From NCBI RefSeq assembly GCF_014647375.1, contig NZ_BMPB01000001.1, forward strand, positions 62,001 through 126,000: a stretch of DNA of 64,000 bases, read 5' to 3'. The notes below the pieces were generated by a model. It made no database searches and was not told the DNA's origin. It saw only the letters and a program-made list of their open reading frames with translations. Below, piece after piece: positions 26,507-36,200 of this stretch (the first letter of the stretch is position 1; each line of letters begins with the position of its first letter). The translations under genes and the position numbers were made by a program. The DNA is from Parabacteroides faecis. Its GTDB lineage: Bacteria > Bacteroidota > Bacteroidia > Bacteroidales > Tannerellaceae.

Positions 26507-26830
26507 TCAGTCTGTATGGAAAACCTCTTCCATAGCCGCCCACCATTCTCCGGGAGCACGGTTCTCTACCGGTTGCTGGCAGGGATCGGTGAGCTTCCAC
26601 CATTCTTGTGTGACCGGATCGGCAGCCATTCGCTGCATATCTTTTTCATAATCATTTCCGATATATTCATAATAGCTGTACAACATTCCGTCTTTATAAT
26701 AAATAGAGTAATTGCGGATATTACACTCGCTGATCATGGCCAGCACCGCCGGCCATACGGCTGCATGCAATTGCTTATATTCTTCCAGTTTTTCAGGCTT
26801 TACGCCGATAACACTTCCATAACGTTTCAT
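26507..26830 (-). CDS. L-rhamnose mutarotase (RhaM) family protein
   Basis: This 107-residue protein matches the RhaM/YiiL family in length and pattern. It begins MKRYGSVIGVKPEKLEEYKQ and continues LHAAVWPAV. It then has IRNYSIYYKDGMLYSYYEY, and VTQEWWKLTDP with the paired Trp, and it ends AAMEEVFHTD. The family interconverts alpha and beta anomers of L-rhamnose, and relatives act on L-fucose, in the cytoplasm. It is the first gene of the mutarotase-corrinoid-symporter-methyltransferase run. This supports import of a 6-deoxyhexose or a derivative. The exact sugar cannot be read from the sequence. Confidence 0.88.
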   Translation of the reverse strand: MKRYGSVIGVKPEKLEEYKQLHAAVWPAVLAMISECNIRNYSIYYKDGMLYSYYEYIGNDYEKDMQRMAADPVTQEWWKLTDPCQQPVENRAPGEWWAAMEEVFHTD

Positions 26831-26859
26831 ATTCTTCCGTCTATTAGATTAAGTATGAG

Positions 26860-26867
26860 CAAAAATA
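26860..26867 (-). promoter_or_regulatory. Possible -7 element for the mutarotase operon
   Basis: Minus-strand TATTTTTG fits TAnnTTTG and would start transcription about 22 bp before the mutarotase ATG. A clear TTTG at -33 is not present. Confidence 0.4.
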
Positions 26868-26971
26868 GCAGAAGTAAAAGAGTTGAAGTTTTCAATTTGC
26901 GTGGTTCTTTTGACTGTTTCCGAGATTTGAACAATACTATTCCTATAAAAGGATTAACTGTAAAAGAGGGA

Positions 26972-27066
26972 GTGACAGCGTATGACATCATAATGGCACA
27001 ACAGTGCCACCCTATTGGCATTGTTGTGCCATAGTAGTGACACTGGAGTGCCAATACGGTGGCACT
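26972..27066. repeat. Tandem 22-bp repeats, each a TGGCAC-N4-GTGCCA dyad (array 2)
   Basis: Units begin at 26994 (TGGCACAACAGTGCCA), 27016 (TGGCATTGTTGTGCCA) and 27038 (TGACACTGGAGTGCCA), each followed by six bases. A final half-unit TGGCAC begins at 27060, and a decayed unit begins near 26972. GTGCCA starts at 27004, 27026 and 27048, exactly 22 bp apart. The array lies 140-240 bp upstream of the mutarotase gene. It may be a multi-site operator. In RNA each unit could form a small stem. Confidence 0.85.
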
Positions 27067-27113
27067 ACCTTTAGCATAGGACAAAAGATTCCGTAAGTAG
27101 CAGACTTTCCTGT

Positions 27114-29375
27114 TTACAGCCCTACTTTATCTGTCATCTTAAAACGGAGCGTTCCCCCGTTCAGTAATTCATCGAAAGTAATATATGTCCGGTCGAGTGA
27201 ACGATCATTCAACCAGACTTTCTCTACATAGATATTTTTATCGGACAGATTCTCGGCTGTTATGACAAACTGCCTGCCTGACGACAGGTTTATCACCGCC
27301 CGGTCAAATAAAGGAGCACCTAGTTCGTAACGACCGGATACCGGGTCCATCGGATAAAAACCTAACGAACTGAAAACATACCAGGCACTCATTTGCCCCG
27401 TATCTTCATTCCCGCAGATTCCCGTCGGAGTCGTATCATAAAGAGTTGTCAATACCTCATTGACATATTTCTGTGTCTTATGGGGTTGCCCAACCTCATT
27501 ATACATATAAATAGTATGATGCCCCGGCTCATTGCCATGTGCATATTGACCGATCAGCCCGCTGATATCACCGGATACGGTTTCTCCTTCCAGCGATGAA
27601 TCCATCGTAAATAAGGAATCCAGGCGAGATGCCAGCACCTCTTTACCACCCATCAATTTGGACAGCCCGTCTATATCATGCGGGACAAAGAATGTCCACT
27701 GCCAGGCATTCCCTTCGCAATAATCATCCGACCGGTGTTCCGAGCGCAGAGGATAAAAAGGTGTATGCCAAAGACCGTCTTTAGTCTTTCCCCTTGCAAG
27801 CAAAGTGACAGGATCGATCACATTCTTATAATTCAGGGAGCGGGCCCGGAACTCTTTACTAATATCGGGATGATTTGTCAGAGAGGCGAATCGGGCAATT
27901 GCCCAGTCGTCGAATGCATATTCTAACGTACGGGCTACCGACTCCATTTCCATATCACAGGGCACGTAGCCATATTTCTTATAATTCTCCAACCCGACAA
28001 AGTACCCCATCGAATAGCCGCACGTATCTTTCATGGCTGATTCGACCATTGCCCGCATTGCCAGTTCCGTATCAAAGTTCCTGACACCATTCATATAGGC
28101 ATTAGTTATCAGGGGCATGGAATGGATACCCGTCATCTGATAAGTCTCAACGCCTGCCAATGTCCAGATAGGTAACTGCCCGGCATATCTGAAATGTTCC
28201 AAAGCTGTCCGGATATAATCCTCCATCACGTCAGGACGCAAGACAGCGATCAAAGGACAAGCGGCACGAAACGTATCCCATAATCCGATAACTGCACCAT
28301 AATAGGCAAAGCCATCCGTCTGATGTACCTGGCTGTCGGAACCACGAAACCGGTTATCCACATCAGAAAAAAGCATCGGATACATCATTACATTGTGTAA
28401 GGAGGTGTAAAAAAGCTCTTTCTTTTTCAAATCATTTGTCTCGACTTCTATCTGACCCAATACCGGCGTCCAGCTCTCTGCCGCTTCTTTTTTCAAGGAA
28501 TCGAAATCCTTATCCACCGCTTCTTTCCGGTGATTATCCTCAGCACCCTTCATATCGACTGCAGATATACCGGTTTTAACATCCAGTATCTTTTCCGGAT
28601 TCTCAAAGGTTAGGATCGCTTTCACATTACGTCCTTTCAGGGCAGAGGTCTCTTCTACACATTCGTTATCCAGGAATAACCGACACTCTTTTATCGGAGA
28701 AGAAAATGTCGTATAAAAATAAACATGTTGTTCCGGAGCCCATCCGTTAGTCAACCGGTATCCGCGGACCGTATAATCATCTACTTTTTCAAAAGACGCA
28801 GAAAAGACCGTATCCACATCGTGTTCACGCTGGATTGTACAAGCTCCCTGTGAGCCGTATTCCAGATCTATAATAACAGGGACGGAACCAGCAGACTTAT
28901 ATTTATATCGTTGCAGTCCACAACGTAAAGAAGCGGTCAGTTCCACATTCAGATCGCCGTTATAAAGATCAACCGAGTAATATCCGGGTTCCGCCCACTC
29001 TTTCTCATGGGAAAAATCGGCCTGATAATACTGGGAATATAACTCCGTAAGGCTATCTGTCTTATAGTTCAGGGGAAGAGGCAGAAATAAAATATCCAGA
29101 AAGTCGCCACAGCCTCCGCCGCTTTTATGCACATGGCTGAAGCCGACCAGACTCGTATGGTCATAATGATATCCTGAACTGTTCGCATGTGTATCAGCCC
29201 CTATCTGCACCATTCCGAACGGGACAGAAGCGACAGGAGTGACACATCCGTTCAGCCCGGTTCCAATAAATTTATTCACATACTGATTATTAGACTGAGA
29301 CTGTTCCATTTGGCAGGAGAATAACAAGGTAACCAACAGTAGTGAGAATAATCCGTTTTTATTTAATTTATTCAT
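27114..29375 (-). CDS. GH92 family alpha-mannosidase, lipoprotein (locus C)
   Basis: This 753-residue protein has a lipobox (LLVTLLFSCQMEQ). Family GH92 enzymes are calcium-dependent exo-alpha-mannosidases that cleave with inversion. Markers are the N-terminal YVNKFIGTG and VPFGMVQIGADTH, the mid block DTFRAACPLI, the acid motif YCEGNAWQW (E554 as the likely catalytic acid), and GNEDTGQMSAWYVFSSLGFY near residue 650, which holds the general base Asp. It lies 7 bp after the GH151-like gene and should work on the same glycan in the periplasm or at the surface. The linkage cannot be deduced, although most GH92 enzymes cleave alpha-1,2, -1,3 or -1,6 mannose. Confidence 0.95.
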   Translation of the reverse strand: MNKLNKNGLFSLLLVTLLFSCQMEQSQSNNQYVNKFIGTGLNGCVTPVASVPFGMVQIGADTHANSSGYHYDHTSLVGFSHVHKSGGGCGDFLDILFLPLPLNYKTDSLTELYSQYYQADFSHEKEWAEPGYYSVDLYNGDLNVELTASLRCGLQRYKYKSAGSVPVIIDLEYGSQGACTIQREHDVDTVFSASFEKVDDYTVRGYRLTNGWAPEQHVYFYTTFSSPIKECRLFLDNECVEETSALKGRNVKAILTFENPEKILDVKTGISAVDMKGAEDNHRKEAVDKDFDSLKKEAAESWTPVLGQIEVETNDLKKKELFYTSLHNVMMYPMLFSDVDNRFRGSDSQVHQTDGFAYYGAVIGLWDTFRAACPLIAVLRPDVMEDYIRTALEHFRYAGQLPIWTLAGVETYQMTGIHSMPLITNAYMNGVRNFDTELAMRAMVESAMKDTCGYSMGYFVGLENYKKYGYVPCDMEMESVARTLEYAFDDWAIARFASLTNHPDISKEFRARSLNYKNVIDPVTLLARGKTKDGLWHTPFYPLRSEHRSDDYCEGNAWQWTFFVPHDIDGLSKLMGGKEVLASRLDSLFTMDSSLEGETVSGDISGLIGQYAHGNEPGHHTIYMYNEVGQPHKTQKYVNEVLTTLYDTTPTGICGNEDTGQMSAWYVFSSLGFYPMDPVSGRYELGAPLFDRAVINLSSGRQFVITAENLSDKNIYVEKVWLNDRSLDRTYITFDELLNGGTLRFKMTDKVGL

Positions 29376-29382
29376 AGTGCAT

Positions 29383-31374
29383 TCATTTTATAATCTCCAC
29401 AATATCATGTATTTTCAAGTCAGGGACTACAAAAGTAACCTTCCCGTCAACGTAATCGAACCGTAATGGCCGTCCATCCGGTTGTAACAATACCTTCTTC
29501 GGTCTTTCTTCCGACCGGACTACGACGTTGAGATCTCTTAATTCAGGTATCTCATCGATGCCCTTCACACTCCGGTTTGCATGATCGCCGGATGTATTGA
29601 CCAATTGGATCAACATACGTCCGTCCTTTTCCGACGGGATCACATGAACCCGGTGAGAACCTTTCACAGAAACCAGAGGTTCAGGGAAGAGGTTGCCGAT
29701 CAGCTCCGACAGGAAGTCCCTGAATACAGGAGAAGTCGTTGAAAGATAAGATTCACCGATATTCATATAAACACCGGCAACTTTACCTTTACCGTATTTA
29801 TGAATCGTTGCGGCACTACCCGATGGGAAACGGAAATCATTCGTCTGATACAGCCGGGCAAGTTCTTCTGTTCCCTGCTCACAACGAATCTCACGGAATT
29901 TACCTTGTATATCGACAAAACGGTTATCAAACCCCAGGCAGGATGCCCCTCTTTCACCGACTCCCTGCACACCTAATATATCGTCAAAAAGAACGGTCGC
30001 CTCCGAACCTATAACGAGTAGATTTCCTCCTTTTTTCACATATTCCTTCAACCTGGCGATCATTTCCGGTTCCATAACCTCCCACTCGGGAACAACAATG
30101 ACCGGATATTCTTCCATCCTTTTTTCCATGTGGTGGGTCATTAAAACCTCAACAGCCTGCTGACCGTCCAGAAGAGCATTCATAATACCTCTAATCCCAT
30201 TCACACCAAAAGGTCTGTAAATATCATTCACCTTTTGTTTCCAACCTGCCGTAGAATAGAACAAGGCGATTTGCGGGATAGGTTTTATTCCTTTACAATA
30301 GTCTCTTCTTGGCAAGACAAAATCAGCAACTTCCCGCATAATATCAAATGATGCAGGTTGAAAAGACATATCCTCGTTTTGCCTGAAATACATCTGGCAA
30401 CCGCCCCCCAGACTGATTACGGCTGCCGCTTCCTGACAGAGCTGTAAGGCTGTTTTAGGAACAGAATGACGGACAAAACTCCATGCCATCAGGTCGTAAG
30501 GCAATCCTTGTCCGGCTAAACAACGGGCATTCCAATTGGCAGTGTTCAAGGCATCATCCGGATCATAATCGCCGGAGAGGAAGTCCAGTTTTATTCCGGC
30601 CGGAACCGGTTCCGGCATCAAGGCACTAAAAGCCCAATTCGAGCATAACTGGAATTGCGGAGCTACTTTTTTCAATTCTGCCGTATAATGGTCTATATAA
30701 GCTATAAACTTCTTCCGGTTGAATTCCAGCAGTATCTTGTAGTTCGGGTCTTCCGCCACAGTCGGCATATAACTCAAGCCAGTCACCTGTTTAAATTCCT
30801 CCTGAGCCTTCGGGTGGTAATCAGGATAAACCGCCCAGCTTTCTCCGTCGATCCATACACCATCCACTTTATATTTCAATGCCAGTTCCTTGAGCTGGGG
30901 GATCAATAAGCGGTCGGCATAATTACCCCAAAAGCTGGTATTTTGTCCATCCGGTTTACCGTCCGGTGCTCTTCTACCCTCTTCCGGATACAACCGTACA
31001 TAGTTTATATCCATTACTCCTGAATGATGTACATACAATGCCACATTTCTTTTGAAGGTAACCTCCCGGATCAAAGCCAGAGGATCTTTATCATATCCGG
31101 CAGCCTGTTGTCCGACCGCCGTCGGATAAGAAGAGACTCCCGGATGCCCTTTGCTATCCACCTGAATATAGTCAGGCCGCACGGCCTTTAACATGGAGTC
31201 GATCATTCCTCCGGTCAATGTTTTCCCCAGATGTTCATCCGTTAACTGGGAGTGACGGTCGAAATGAACACCCCAAAATGATTCAGAACGTGTTTTTATC
31301 TTATCCTGTGCGTTGAGCGGTAGTGTCAACGTTACAAAAATCAAGACATATATTATATTTTGCAGACTTTTCAT
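29383..31374 (-). CDS. GH151/GHL6-like TIM-barrel glycoside hydrolase, possible alpha-L-fucosidase
   Basis: This 663-residue protein begins with a Sec signal ending LPLNAQ. An N-terminal TIM-barrel follows: SFWGVHFDRHSQL, YIQVDSKGHPGVSSYPT, VDGVWIDGESWAVYPDYH and LDFLSGDYDPDD. After about residue 385 comes a domain of the beta-galactosidase-trimerisation type (YPVIVVPEWEVMEPEM, VKKGGNLLVIGSEA), then a C-terminal beta domain. This order recalls GH151 alpha-L-fucosidases and the related GHL6 family; the assignment is from memory and moderate. Candidate acids lie in GVWIDGESW. It is the first enzyme gene after the susCD terminator, and the downstream deoxysugar mutarotase and symporter fit a fucosidase. 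Confidence 0.62.
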   Translation of the reverse strand: MKSLQNIIYVLIFVTLTLPLNAQDKIKTRSESFWGVHFDRHSQLTDEHLGKTLTGGMIDSMLKAVRPDYIQVDSKGHPGVSSYPTAVGQQAAGYDKDPLALIREVTFKRNVALYVHHSGVMDINYVRLYPEEGRRAPDGKPDGQNTSFWGNYADRLLIPQLKELALKYKVDGVWIDGESWAVYPDYHPKAQEEFKQVTGLSYMPTVAEDPNYKILLEFNRKKFIAYIDHYTAELKKVAPQFQLCSNWAFSALMPEPVPAGIKLDFLSGDYDPDDALNTANWNARCLAGQGLPYDLMAWSFVRHSVPKTALQLCQEAAAVISLGGGCQMYFRQNEDMSFQPASFDIMREVADFVLPRRDYCKGIKPIPQIALFYSTAGWKQKVNDIYRPFGVNGIRGIMNALLDGQQAVEVLMTHHMEKRMEEYPVIVVPEWEVMEPEMIARLKEYVKKGGNLLVIGSEATVLFDDILGVQGVGERGASCLGFDNRFVDIQGKFREIRCEQGTEELARLYQTNDFRFPSGSAATIHKYGKGKVAGVYMNIGESYLSTTSPVFRDFLSELIGNLFPEPLVSVKGSHRVHVIPSEKDGRMLIQLVNTSGDHANRSVKGIDEIPELRDLNVVVRSEERPKKVLLQPDGRPLRFDYVDGKVTFVVPDLKIHDIVEIIK

Positions 31375-31397
31375 GTTCTTTTATTTGATTAAAACAG

Positions 31398-31440
31398 ACA
31401 ATAAAAGGGCATCCGGGAACAGCAATTCCCGGTACGCCCT
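31398..31440 (-). terminator. Intrinsic terminator between susD and the enzymes of locus C
   Basis: On the minus strand AGGGC (31440-31436) pairs with GCCCT (31410-31406), and CCGGGAA (31432-31426) with TTCCCGG (31419-31413), with a small internal bulge and a 6-base loop. TTTTATTG follows. It lies 18 bp after the susD stop and 60 bp before the GH151-like ATG, so it should lower enzyme expression relative to susCD. Confidence 0.85.
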
Positions 31441-31457
31441 CATATACTCCATAAATT

Positions 31458-33215
31458 TTAATAACCCGGATTCTCCGGAGCCAGGTTCGGATTATTGGAT
31501 ATCCTACCTGGAGTAATCGGGAAATAATAGTGTTCTTCCTTAAATACGGAAGGTACGCCCCCCATCGCATTCTCGTTCATTTCAATCCTGAACTTCCCGG
31601 TTTTCACATCATAGAATGTATAAATACCGGAGAAATTACGGGTTATGGCATCAACTGCCGTGTGCCAACGTCTCAAATCCCACCAGCGCTGGTCTTCAAA
31701 AGCAAGTTCCACTTTTCTTTCATGGCGGATCGCATCACGGGTTATATTCGTCAGCAAAGCGATACCGGCTCTTCCCCTTATCTGGTTTACAGCATCCAAA
31801 GCTTCAGAACTCTTACCTAACTCAAATGCTGCTTCCGCGTAGTTCAACAGAATCTCCCCGTAGCGGAAAACGATAAAGTCGACTTTTGTCTTGCCGGCAT
31901 CTACCGGTACCAAACCATCATCCAAATATTTTTTGACATTGAATCCGGTAATTGCTCCTCCAGCATATCCCGCAGCAGAGTAAGAACGCCCCTGAGCAGG
32001 TTTTCCCTGATAAAATCCTGTTGTAACCTTGGTCCCGTTTTCCGTGATAATACCGCCCCAGTTCTCTACGGCTTCTCCTTTCCAGATAGTTCCTTCATAA
32101 TAAACGGAAGCAAAGAAACGGGGATCTTTATTCTTAAAGAATTCATTCAAATCCCAGGGCTGACTCAGAGCCAAGGCCCTGTCGAAAGTTCCCGGCGTTC
32201 CATCTATATTCTCAAAAGACTCTACCATTTCCAGATAAACGGACGTATTACTACCTCCCCATCCGGGACAGAACTGGAACGGAGACATGAACAAATCATA
32301 GTTGCTACCCACTTGTTCGCCTGTCAACTGTTTAGAGAATATTACTTCCACATTATTCTCATCCAGGAACAATTTTCTGAAATTCTCTGCCTTATCATTA
32401 GGTAACTGATTATATAACGCAAAAACATTCGAGTCGATAATCTCTTTGGATGCCTCGTAAGAGGCTTTCCAGAAACGTTCTGCCTCATTCGCCGGAATAC
32501 CTACCAGACCATCGATCTGAACTTTACCCCAGGTTGCAATACTGGCTGCATACATGGCTGCCCTGCTCTTCAATGCCAGTGCAGCATATTTAGTCGGATA
32601 ACCGACCTCATCGCTACTATAACTCTCCGGCAAATCTTTTGCGATCTCATCCATTTCATTTATAATGAAATCATAAACATCGATCTCTTTATCCCTGGAA
32701 ACCAGCAATTCTTCCATCGGAGCATCTATCGCCTGTGCCTTTGTAATAACAGGAATGCCACCGTACCTTTTTACCATGAAGAAATAGGTAATCGCCCTGG
32801 CAAAACGGATTTTACCGGACAACACTTTCTTTTCCGGTTCCGATACGGCTGCGGATGTCTCTATCTTTTCAAGAAATTCATTCGTTTTACGAATGGTTCC
32901 ATAACGCCATTGCTCCAATAAACCGCCATCTTTATTCAGAAAACCGGCTTTCCATGTTGAATACAGAGGATGCCAGTCCCGCCCTTGACGTCCTTCGTCT
33001 GATAATCCGGAAGTAGGGTCTACCTCTTCATAACCGGAACCGTCACGGATCAGAAAATCCAATTCACTGTAGACTCCGCTGATGTATGAATTTATCAAAG
33101 CCTTATCGTTCCATACAGCCTCCTCGGATATGATATCCAACGGTGCCTTATCCATTATATCACAGGAAAAACTTCCACAAAAAAGTAATAAGTAGATAAA
33201 ATATTTTGCTTTCAT
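31458..33215 (-). CDS. SusD/RagB-family lipoprotein (locus C)
   Basis: This 585-residue protein is read from MKAKYFIYLLLFCGSFSC, which gives a proper lipoprotein signal; 22 earlier in-frame codons overlap the end of susC and are not used. SusD markers are GKIRFARAITYFFMVKRYGG near residue 140, YAALALKSRAAMYAASIATW near 205, and FRYGEILLNYAEAAFELG with VELAFEDQRWWDLRRW near the end. The terminus NPNLAPENPGY is typical. It lies 11 bp after susC and should lid that transporter. The genes that follow in transcription order point to a mannose and deoxysugar containing ligand. Confidence 0.96.
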   Translation of the reverse strand: MKAKYFIYLLLFCGSFSCDIMDKAPLDIISEEAVWNDKALINSYISGVYSELDFLIRDGSGYEEVDPTSGLSDEGRQGRDWHPLYSTWKAGFLNKDGGLLEQWRYGTIRKTNEFLEKIETSAAVSEPEKKVLSGKIRFARAITYFFMVKRYGGIPVITKAQAIDAPMEELLVSRDKEIDVYDFIINEMDEIAKDLPESYSSDEVGYPTKYAALALKSRAAMYAASIATWGKVQIDGLVGIPANEAERFWKASYEASKEIIDSNVFALYNQLPNDKAENFRKLFLDENNVEVIFSKQLTGEQVGSNYDLFMSPFQFCPGWGGSNTSVYLEMVESFENIDGTPGTFDRALALSQPWDLNEFFKNKDPRFFASVYYEGTIWKGEAVENWGGIITENGTKVTTGFYQGKPAQGRSYSAAGYAGGAITGFNVKKYLDDGLVPVDAGKTKVDFIVFRYGEILLNYAEAAFELGKSSEALDAVNQIRGRAGIALLTNITRDAIRHERKVELAFEDQRWWDLRRWHTAVDAITRNFSGIYTFYDVKTGKFRIEMNENAMGGVPSVFKEEHYYFPITPGRISNNPNLAPENPGY

Positions 33216-33226
33216 AACCGTACTAT

Positions 33227-36200
33227 TTAAAAAGTAACATTTAATCCTAAAGAGACTGATTTGGTGACAGGATATGACCAACCTCTGGTTGCATCCGGTG
33301 TTTCCGGATCCAATCCGTATTTACGCAACGGATTTATTGCAAATAAGTTTGTTCCGACAACAAACAGACGCAAATTCTCCATTCTTAAGTTACGTATCAG
33401 GCCCTTATCAAAAGTATACCCCAAAGTGAGATTTTTCAGACGCAAATAAGATGCGTTTTTATACCAGTAGTCAGAATTCCAGTTATTGGTGGTCTGACCG
33501 ATCTTTTGTCGCGGGATAATTGCGTTCCGATCATTATTCTCAGGTGTCCAACGTTCATTCCAGATAACTTTGAAAGGAGTTCTTACGCCATCGATATTGA
33601 TATTACCGGATTGCAGTTGCACATAATAATCAGCAGCTCCCTGTGCAAAGACACTCAGGTCAAATCCTTTGTATTTCATATTAAGATTGATACCGTAAAT
33701 GATATGAGGAGTACCGCCGCTTCCAATAGTGCTGGCATCCCGCCAGTCTACTTCTCCGTCATTATTCAAATCGAGTATCTTTATGTCACCCGGACGAAGG
33801 GAGGTGTTCCCCATGCCATCCATATCATATCCCAGATTGTCTATTTCTTCCTGGCTCGTAAATAAACCGTCCGATTTATAGGCATTATAGACATCGATCC
33901 ATTGACCGGACTTTTTCTTCAGACGGATGTCATCCGGATCTGTATAATCAGGTTCATCATAATGGATCCATTTCGAGCGTGACCAGGAAACATTTCCACT
34001 GATGTCATAAGAGAATTCCCCGAAATTACCCCGGTGACCGATCAGGACTTCAAAACCTCTTGTACTCTGGCTATTGATATTCTCACTCGGAAGAGTCGCT
34101 CCAAAGGTATTGGGTAATGACACGACACGGGTTCCTAACATATCATCCCGCTTTCTATAAAAGACATCGATCTCCGAATACAATTTATTATTCAATACGG
34201 ATAAATCCAATCCTACATTATATAATGTCATCGTTTCCCAGGATATATTTGTATTGGCAATACCAGTAGTTGTCAAACCGGGTACCTCTTTTCCTCCCAG
34301 TACATTATAGCCTTCAAACTTATACCCTGTAAGATACTGGAATGCACCGACGGAGTCAAAGCCTGTCTGGCTCACACCGGCACGTAATTTCAAATTATCG
34401 ATCCAGGTCAGGTTATTCTTTATAAAAGCTTCTTCCGACATACGCCAACCGGCAGAAAGGCTGGGGAAGAATCCCCATCTTTTATCCTTCGGGAAGTTCG
34501 GAGAACCATCGTAACGAGCCGTGGCTTCCAACAGATATTTTCCCTGATAAGCATAATTCGCACGAGCAACGAAACTGGCTCTTCCGGATACCGAAGCACT
34601 ACCGTTCGCCTGTTGATTGATGGTACCCCCTGCAAATAACTGGTCGATCGCACTTGTCACATAATTCTCCCTATAGGCCGAAAAGTTTCCATTATTATAA
34701 TCTATAATCTCAACCAGTGCCAAACCATTTATTGCATGGTCTTTGTTAATCACTCTATCATAATTCAAAGAGAACTGACCTGTTATAACCTGATTTTTAT
34801 GAAACTCCTGTTTCAGGGATGTCGGCATCGACTTACCATATAAAGTATAAGTATCCGTTGCATAATCATAATCCCAGATATCATTTTGCTTCGTCCAGTT
34901 CTTCCGGTCGTAAGAGACCTGCTGATAGTTCAACTTCAACTTGGCACTCAATCCCGGAACAGGGCGCACTTTGTAATTAACCGTAAATGCTCCGTTCAAT
35001 GTGTTCTTATATGTTTTATCATATCCACCCAAATCTTCATGTGTATTTATTATGGCATTGAACGGTCCCGGACCTATATGGGGAACCTTTGTCGGATCAG
35101 GAAATGAAGCATGAGAGGTCGGCGTACTATCGAAAAAGTCCATCCAGAACCACTCTTCGGAAGCAGGCCGGTTAGATTGACGGACATCGTCTTTAATCGC
35201 AGAAAGATCAAGAGAAAATGTCAGGTCGGAAGTCAGATTTACATCCAGATTCGAACGTACGTTGAATCTCCGGTAACCGGTATTTCCTCCTTTAAACATA
35301 CCATCCTGACTGAGATAACCTAAGAAAGTATAATACTTAACAACATCGGTACCACCTCTGATCGTCAGATTATACTGTTGTTGAAGTGCTGATTTTTTCA
35401 TAATCTCATCGTACCAGTTCGTACTAGGATACTGAGGATCGTTCCCTGCAAAATATTTTGCAATATCTTCTTCGGAAAATTTAGTCTGATTCTCAGGGAT
35501 ACCTGAATTGATCTGGGCCTCCCTGAAAAGAGTTGCATATTGGCCGGCATTAACCGGTTCCGGGAAATTCGTATAACTTTGGCTGGTCAACGTTCCGTTA
35601 AACGAGATATTCGGCTTACCTGACTGGCCGCGTTTCGTAGTAACCAGGATAACGCCGTTTCCTGCTCTGGCACCATAAATAGCTGCAGATGCATCTTTCA
35701 ATATAGAAACTGATTCTATTTCATTTGCATCTATATTATTGAACGATTGTTCTACGCCATCTACGATGACAAGTGCGCTTCCGAAAGAACGGATATTGAT
35801 ATCCGCAGCGTCAAAACCGGGTTGCCCGCTTTTTTGCTTGGCTATTAATCCGGGCAGACGTCCGACTAAAGCGTTCGTCGTACTTGCCACCGGACTTTTA
35901 ACCAGCTCTTCATTCTTTAAGGTAGCAACAGCACCCGTCACATTCAATTTTTTCTGTGTTCCGTAACCGACAACAACAACTTCATCCAATGATTGAGTAT
36001 CTTCCGTCATCCTGATCGTAAACGTTTTTTGACCATTCACCGGTATTTCCTGGGTATTGAATCCTATATATGAAATTTGTAGGGTTGCTTTATTCGGAAC
36101 TTCCAAAGAAAACTCCCCATCCATGTTGGTGATAGTTCCGTTTGTCGTACCCTTCTCCATTACATTGGCTCCAATAACACCTTCACCCTGATCGTCAATG

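Larger units (their letters stand above)
26831..27113. other. Intergenic region between GH92 and the mutarotase operon of locus C
   Basis: This 283-bp gap carries a possible -7 element at 26860-26867 and the 22-bp repeat array at 26972-27066, both annotated separately. An open frame that overlaps the mutarotase start is not a gene. I saw no terminator for the upstream GH92 transcript other than hairpins formed by the array itself. Confidence 0.5.

Noticed and set aside
26972-27066. CRISPR-like repeat array
   Set aside because: Units are directly adjacent 22-mers with only 6 variable bases between dyads. There is no spacer of 25-40 bp and no cas gene nearby.
26827-27084. 85-residue minus-strand open frame across array 2
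   Set aside because: It translates the repeat array and overlaps the mutarotase start, so the open frame is a by-product.
33216-33281. Upstream start of the locus C susD at 33281
   Set aside because: It overlaps the end of susC, and the lipoprotein signal begins at the ATG at 33215.
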